Shown one piece after another: positions 62,139 through 64,000 of a stretch of DNA of 64,000 bases (position 1 is its first letter; each line of letters starts with the position of its first letter). The stretch spans positions 62,001 through 126,000 of the forward strand of contig CAWIYC010000003.1 of assembly GCA_963840235.1 (NCBI GenBank), given 5' to 3'. The notes below the pieces were generated by a model. It searched no databases and was not told where the DNA came from. It saw nothing but the letters and a program-made list of their open reading frames with translations. The position numbers and the translations under genes are program-made. Origin of the DNA: JBBRHQ01 sp963840235. Its GTDB lineage: Bacteria > Actinomycetota > Thermoleophilia > Solirubrobacterales > 70-9.

Positions 62139-62885
62139 ATGAAGCTCAGAAGGAACATGGGTGCGGTGATCGCCGGAGTCCTGGTCCTCGCTCTCTCGGT
62201 CGGGGTGGCGAGCGCCGCGACGATCGTCGGCGACGACACCGACGAGGTTCTGACCGGGACGCCGCAAGCGGATCAGATCGATGCCAAAGGCGGCGCCGAC
62301 ACGGTCAGGGGGCTCGAGGGCCCGGACAGGATCCGCGGCGGTGAGGGCAACGACTCGGTCGACGCCGGCCCCGGTCCCGACCGGGTCCGCGGTGAGGCCG
62401 GAGACGATGGCGTCCGCGGCGGCCCCGGCCACGACGCGATCTCCGGCGGTGAGGGCAACGACACGATCGGCGGCGGGGAGAAGGGCGACGCGATCCTCGG
62501 CCAGGCCGGCGACGACCAGCTCGCGGGCGGCGACGGTCGCGACCTGCTGCGCGGCCGCGACGGCAACGATCGCGAGAACGGCGACGATGGCGCTGACGTG
62601 GTCTTCGCCGGTGCCGGCGTCGACCAGATCGCCGGTGGCGACGGACCCGACAACCTGTTCGCCCGGGCCCAGGTGGATGTCCCCCAGCCGGGGACAGACT
62701 CGGTCAACGCCGGTGACGGCAACGACACCGTCTTCGTCCGCGACGGCGAGGCCGACGAGGTCAGCTGCGGTGACGGCCGCGACCTCGTCTTCGCCGACGA
62801 TGTCGACGTGATCCGCGCGAACTGCGAGCGGGTCCGGGTCGGCGAGCCGAAGGCGTCCGACGACGACAGCGAGGTCGGCTCCTAG
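62139..62885 (+). CDS. Secreted RTX-like calcium-binding repeat protein
   Basis: A 248-residue protein with an N-terminal Sec signal (GAVIAGVLVLALSVGVASAA) and then about 14 Gly/Asp-rich nonapeptide units of the hemolysin type (for example GGEGNDSVDAG, GGPGHDAISGG, GGEGNDTIGGG, GGDGRDLLRG), which form a calcium-filled beta-roll. A short C-terminal block has two cysteines (EVSCGDGRD, IRANCERV) and an acidic tail. Unlike classic RTX toxins it has a signal peptide, so export is by Sec rather than type I secretion. AGGAGGGG precedes the ATG. Role unknown. Confidence 0.85.
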   Translation: MKLRRNMGAVIAGVLVLALSVGVASAATIVGDDTDEVLTGTPQADQIDAKGGADTVRGLEGPDRIRGGEGNDSVDAGPGPDRVRGEAGDDGVRGGPGHDAISGGEGNDTIGGGEKGDAILGQAGDDQLAGGDGRDLLRGRDGNDRENGDDGADVVFAGAGVDQIAGGDGPDNLFARAQVDVPQPGTDSVNAGDGNDTVFVRDGEADEVSCGDGRDLVFADDVDVIRANCERVRVGEPKASDDDSEVGS

Positions 62886-62937
62886 CCGCGACAGCGGGGC
62901 GCGGCCGCGAGGCCGGCGGCCCGGCAGGTGATGGCGC

Positions 62938-62963
62938 GGGGCGGGGCCGGGCGGCCCCGCCCC
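62938..62963. terminator. Hairpin terminator between convergent genes
   Basis: An 11-bp perfect stem (GGGGCGGGGCC with GGCCCCGCCCC) and 4-nt loop, 53 nt after the RTX-like gene and facing the convergent regulator gene. Confidence 0.75.
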
Positions 62964-62988
62964 CTGCCTGGTTCGGCGACAGTGATCC

Positions 62989-63009
62989 TTCCTCTCACTA
63001 TGAGAGGAA
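62989..63009. repeat. 21-bp palindrome near the end of the right-edge regulator gene
   Basis: TTCCTCTCA and TGAGAGGAA form perfect 9-bp arms around CTA, in a locally AT-richer stretch 20 nt beyond the stop of the minus-strand gene. It may be a terminator hairpin or a protein site; no T-run follows on either strand. Confidence 0.45.
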
Positions 63010-63029
63010 ATTGAACTCTCGCGGTGGGC

Positions 63030-64000
63030 TCAGCGGGTGACGGCGGCGTTGCGCGCCGAGCGCGCGACCAGGCTGCCGATCTCCGAGCATTCCCTGCCGA
63101 GGCCGTAGCCCAGGGCCCCGGCCTGGACCTGCCCGGCCGCCAGGGTCAGCTCAGCGACCACGTTGGCGCTCTCCCGGGTCCCGGCCCGCGGCGGGCCCTG
63201 GGCGACGAGGCTGGTGAAGTCGGCGGCTCGGCGCAGCCCGTTGCCGAACAGCGCCAGATCGCGATCTTCGCCGGCGGGTGGCGCCAGCGACTCGAAGCGT
63301 CCGCCCATCGTCTCGATCACACCGAGGTAGCTGCGCGCACGCTCGGCTGTCGAAGCGCCGGCGAGTTGGGTCTGGCCCTCGAGGGCGAGCCGGCAGTAGC
63401 CGTTGACCGCTTCCCGGTAGCGGGCCGGGGTGCTGGCCTGCGCCGGAGAGTCTCCCGACGAGCCTCCGGAGAAAGTGCCGGTGAGGACCAGCGTCAGCGC
63501 CAGGGCTACGGCGCCGGCCGCGACCGAACCGATGATCAGCGGCCGCCCGGGCCCTGGGCTTCGTGGCCCGGGGGCGGGCGCCGGCACTTTCGCGGCCTCA
63601 GCCGGGTCGGGGGCGGGAGCTTCCGCGGCCGGCGGGTGTTCGGAAGTGCGAGCTTTCGCGGCTGGGGCCGGATCGGGAGCCGGCGATGGTGAGTGCGTCG
63701 GCGACGCCTGATCGCCGCCGCCGGCACCCGGCTCTCCGGCCGGGATCAGTCCGCCCTCGATGACCAGTTCCACCAGTCGTGCCCGCTTCTGGTTGTGGGG
63801 GAGGGGCTCGACTCCGAACTTGCGGTATAGGGCCCGCAGGTGGGCCTTGACGGCATCGACGCTGAGGAACACCTCCGCGGCTATCTCCTGGTTGGTCGCC
63901 GGTGTCGCGTAGCGATTGCCGTCGGCGCGCGGGCGGCAGAGGGCTGTGAGGATGGCCCGCTGGGTGTCGGTCAGGCGCACGCCGGAGAGCGGCGGGGCGT
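63030..64000 (-). CDS. Membrane-anchored winged-helix regulator, 5' end outside the window
   Basis: At least 323 residues; the frame is open to the right edge (APPLSGVRLTDTQ), so the first available GTG at 63980 is probably internal. The visible part starts with a helix-turn-helix domain (TNQEIAAEVFLSVDAVKAHLRALYRKFGVE) that in related proteins follows an FHA domain. A Pro/Ala-rich linker follows, then one membrane helix (IIGSVAAGAVALALTLVLTG, near 150) and an outer helical domain (YREAVNGYCRLALEGQTQL). It may sense outside signals while binding DNA or a partner inside. The FHA part is only assumed. Confidence 0.72.
   Translation of the reverse strand, partial: APPLSGVRLTDTQRAILTALCRPRADGNRYATPATNQEIAAEVFLSVDAVKAHLRALYRKFGVEPLPHNQKRARLVELVIEGGLIPAGEPGAGGGDQASPTHSPSPAPDPAPAAKARTSEHPPAAEAPAPDPAEAAKVPAPAPGPRSPGPGRPLIIGSVAAGAVALALTLVLTGTFSGGSSGDSPAQASTPARYREAVNGYCRLALEGQTQLAGASTAERARSYLGVIETMGGRFESLAPPAGEDRDLALFGNGLRRAADFTSLVAQGPPRAGTRESANVVAELTLAAGQVQAGALGYGLGRECSEIGSLVARSARNAAVTR

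Noticed and set aside
62139..62885. DNA-level tandem repeat or CRISPR-like array in the Gly/Asp-rich region
   Set aside because: The periodicity is about 27 nt, imperfect, and in frame with RTX nonapeptides; there are no conserved repeats with unique spacers. No CRISPR array was seen elsewhere in the window.

Overview
The window is about 70% GC throughout, densely packed, and organised in translationally coupled operons with many GTG/TTG starts. Gene content points to an actinobacterium of the Thermoleophilia/Solirubrobacterales type: a six-gene mce operon, an RskA-type anti-sigma factor, SnoaL-like and HtaA-like secreted proteins, an actinobacterial c-di-AMP riboswitch, and a helix-turn-helix/membrane regulator at the right edge. 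This placement is inferred from families and composition, not from a marker gene.

Layout. 1-8135: one plus-strand operon encoding a group 3b-like [NiFe] hydrogenase (flavin subunit, small subunit, large subunit, maturation protease), then a pyruvate:ferredoxin oxidoreductase (gamma, alpha, beta) and a GltD-like NAD(P)H/FAD oxidoreductase carrying two [4Fe-4S] clusters. Together they could link 2-oxoacid oxidation, ferredoxin, NADPH and H2. 8197-9140: three small genes around an AT-rich palindrome. 9207-22848: nitrogen and amine catabolism, with glutamine synthetase III, a GntR regulator, a flavin amine oxidase, a dimethylglycine-dehydrogenase-like protein, a choline-kinase-like protein, an APC permease, a PuuA-like gamma-glutamyl ligase, a PuuD-like hydrolase, an aldehyde dehydrogenase and an SDR; this resembles gamma-glutamylated amine (polyamine, GABA or ethanolamine) degradation. 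22869-24536: a glutamine amidotransferase and a PLP enzyme.

24673-25736: a promoter, a ydaO-type c-di-AMP riboswitch and a secreted M23 peptidase. 25781-30674: a sulfate ABC transporter operon (sbp-cysT-cysW-cysA) flanked by two Rrf2 regulators. 30808-35926: two tandem large secreted alpha/beta-hydrolase-like proteins. 35954-37108: a metallophosphoesterase. 37167-44420: an acetone-carboxylase/hydantoinase-like system with two alpha/beta hydrolases between its subunit genes and an alpha-gamma subunit fusion. 44563-53446: six consecutive mce genes without permease genes. 53629-55408: two tandem paralogous secreted proteins of unknown function. 55498-58873 (minus): an ECF sigma factor, an RskA-like anti-sigma factor and a kinase fused to a lipocalin-like domain. 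The right end holds a lipoprotein, tRNA-Leu(CAG), tRNA-Glu(CTC), a possible mobile-gene remnant, small secreted proteins, an RTX-like protein and a truncated regulator gene.

Caveat: eight genes between 4.8 and 31.5 kb contain about a dozen frame breaks, and every one fits one or two extra bases. None is needed for the main genes from 31.5 kb onward. This looks like local insertion errors in the read or assembly rather than gene decay, so those genes are annotated as single genes with frameshifts.
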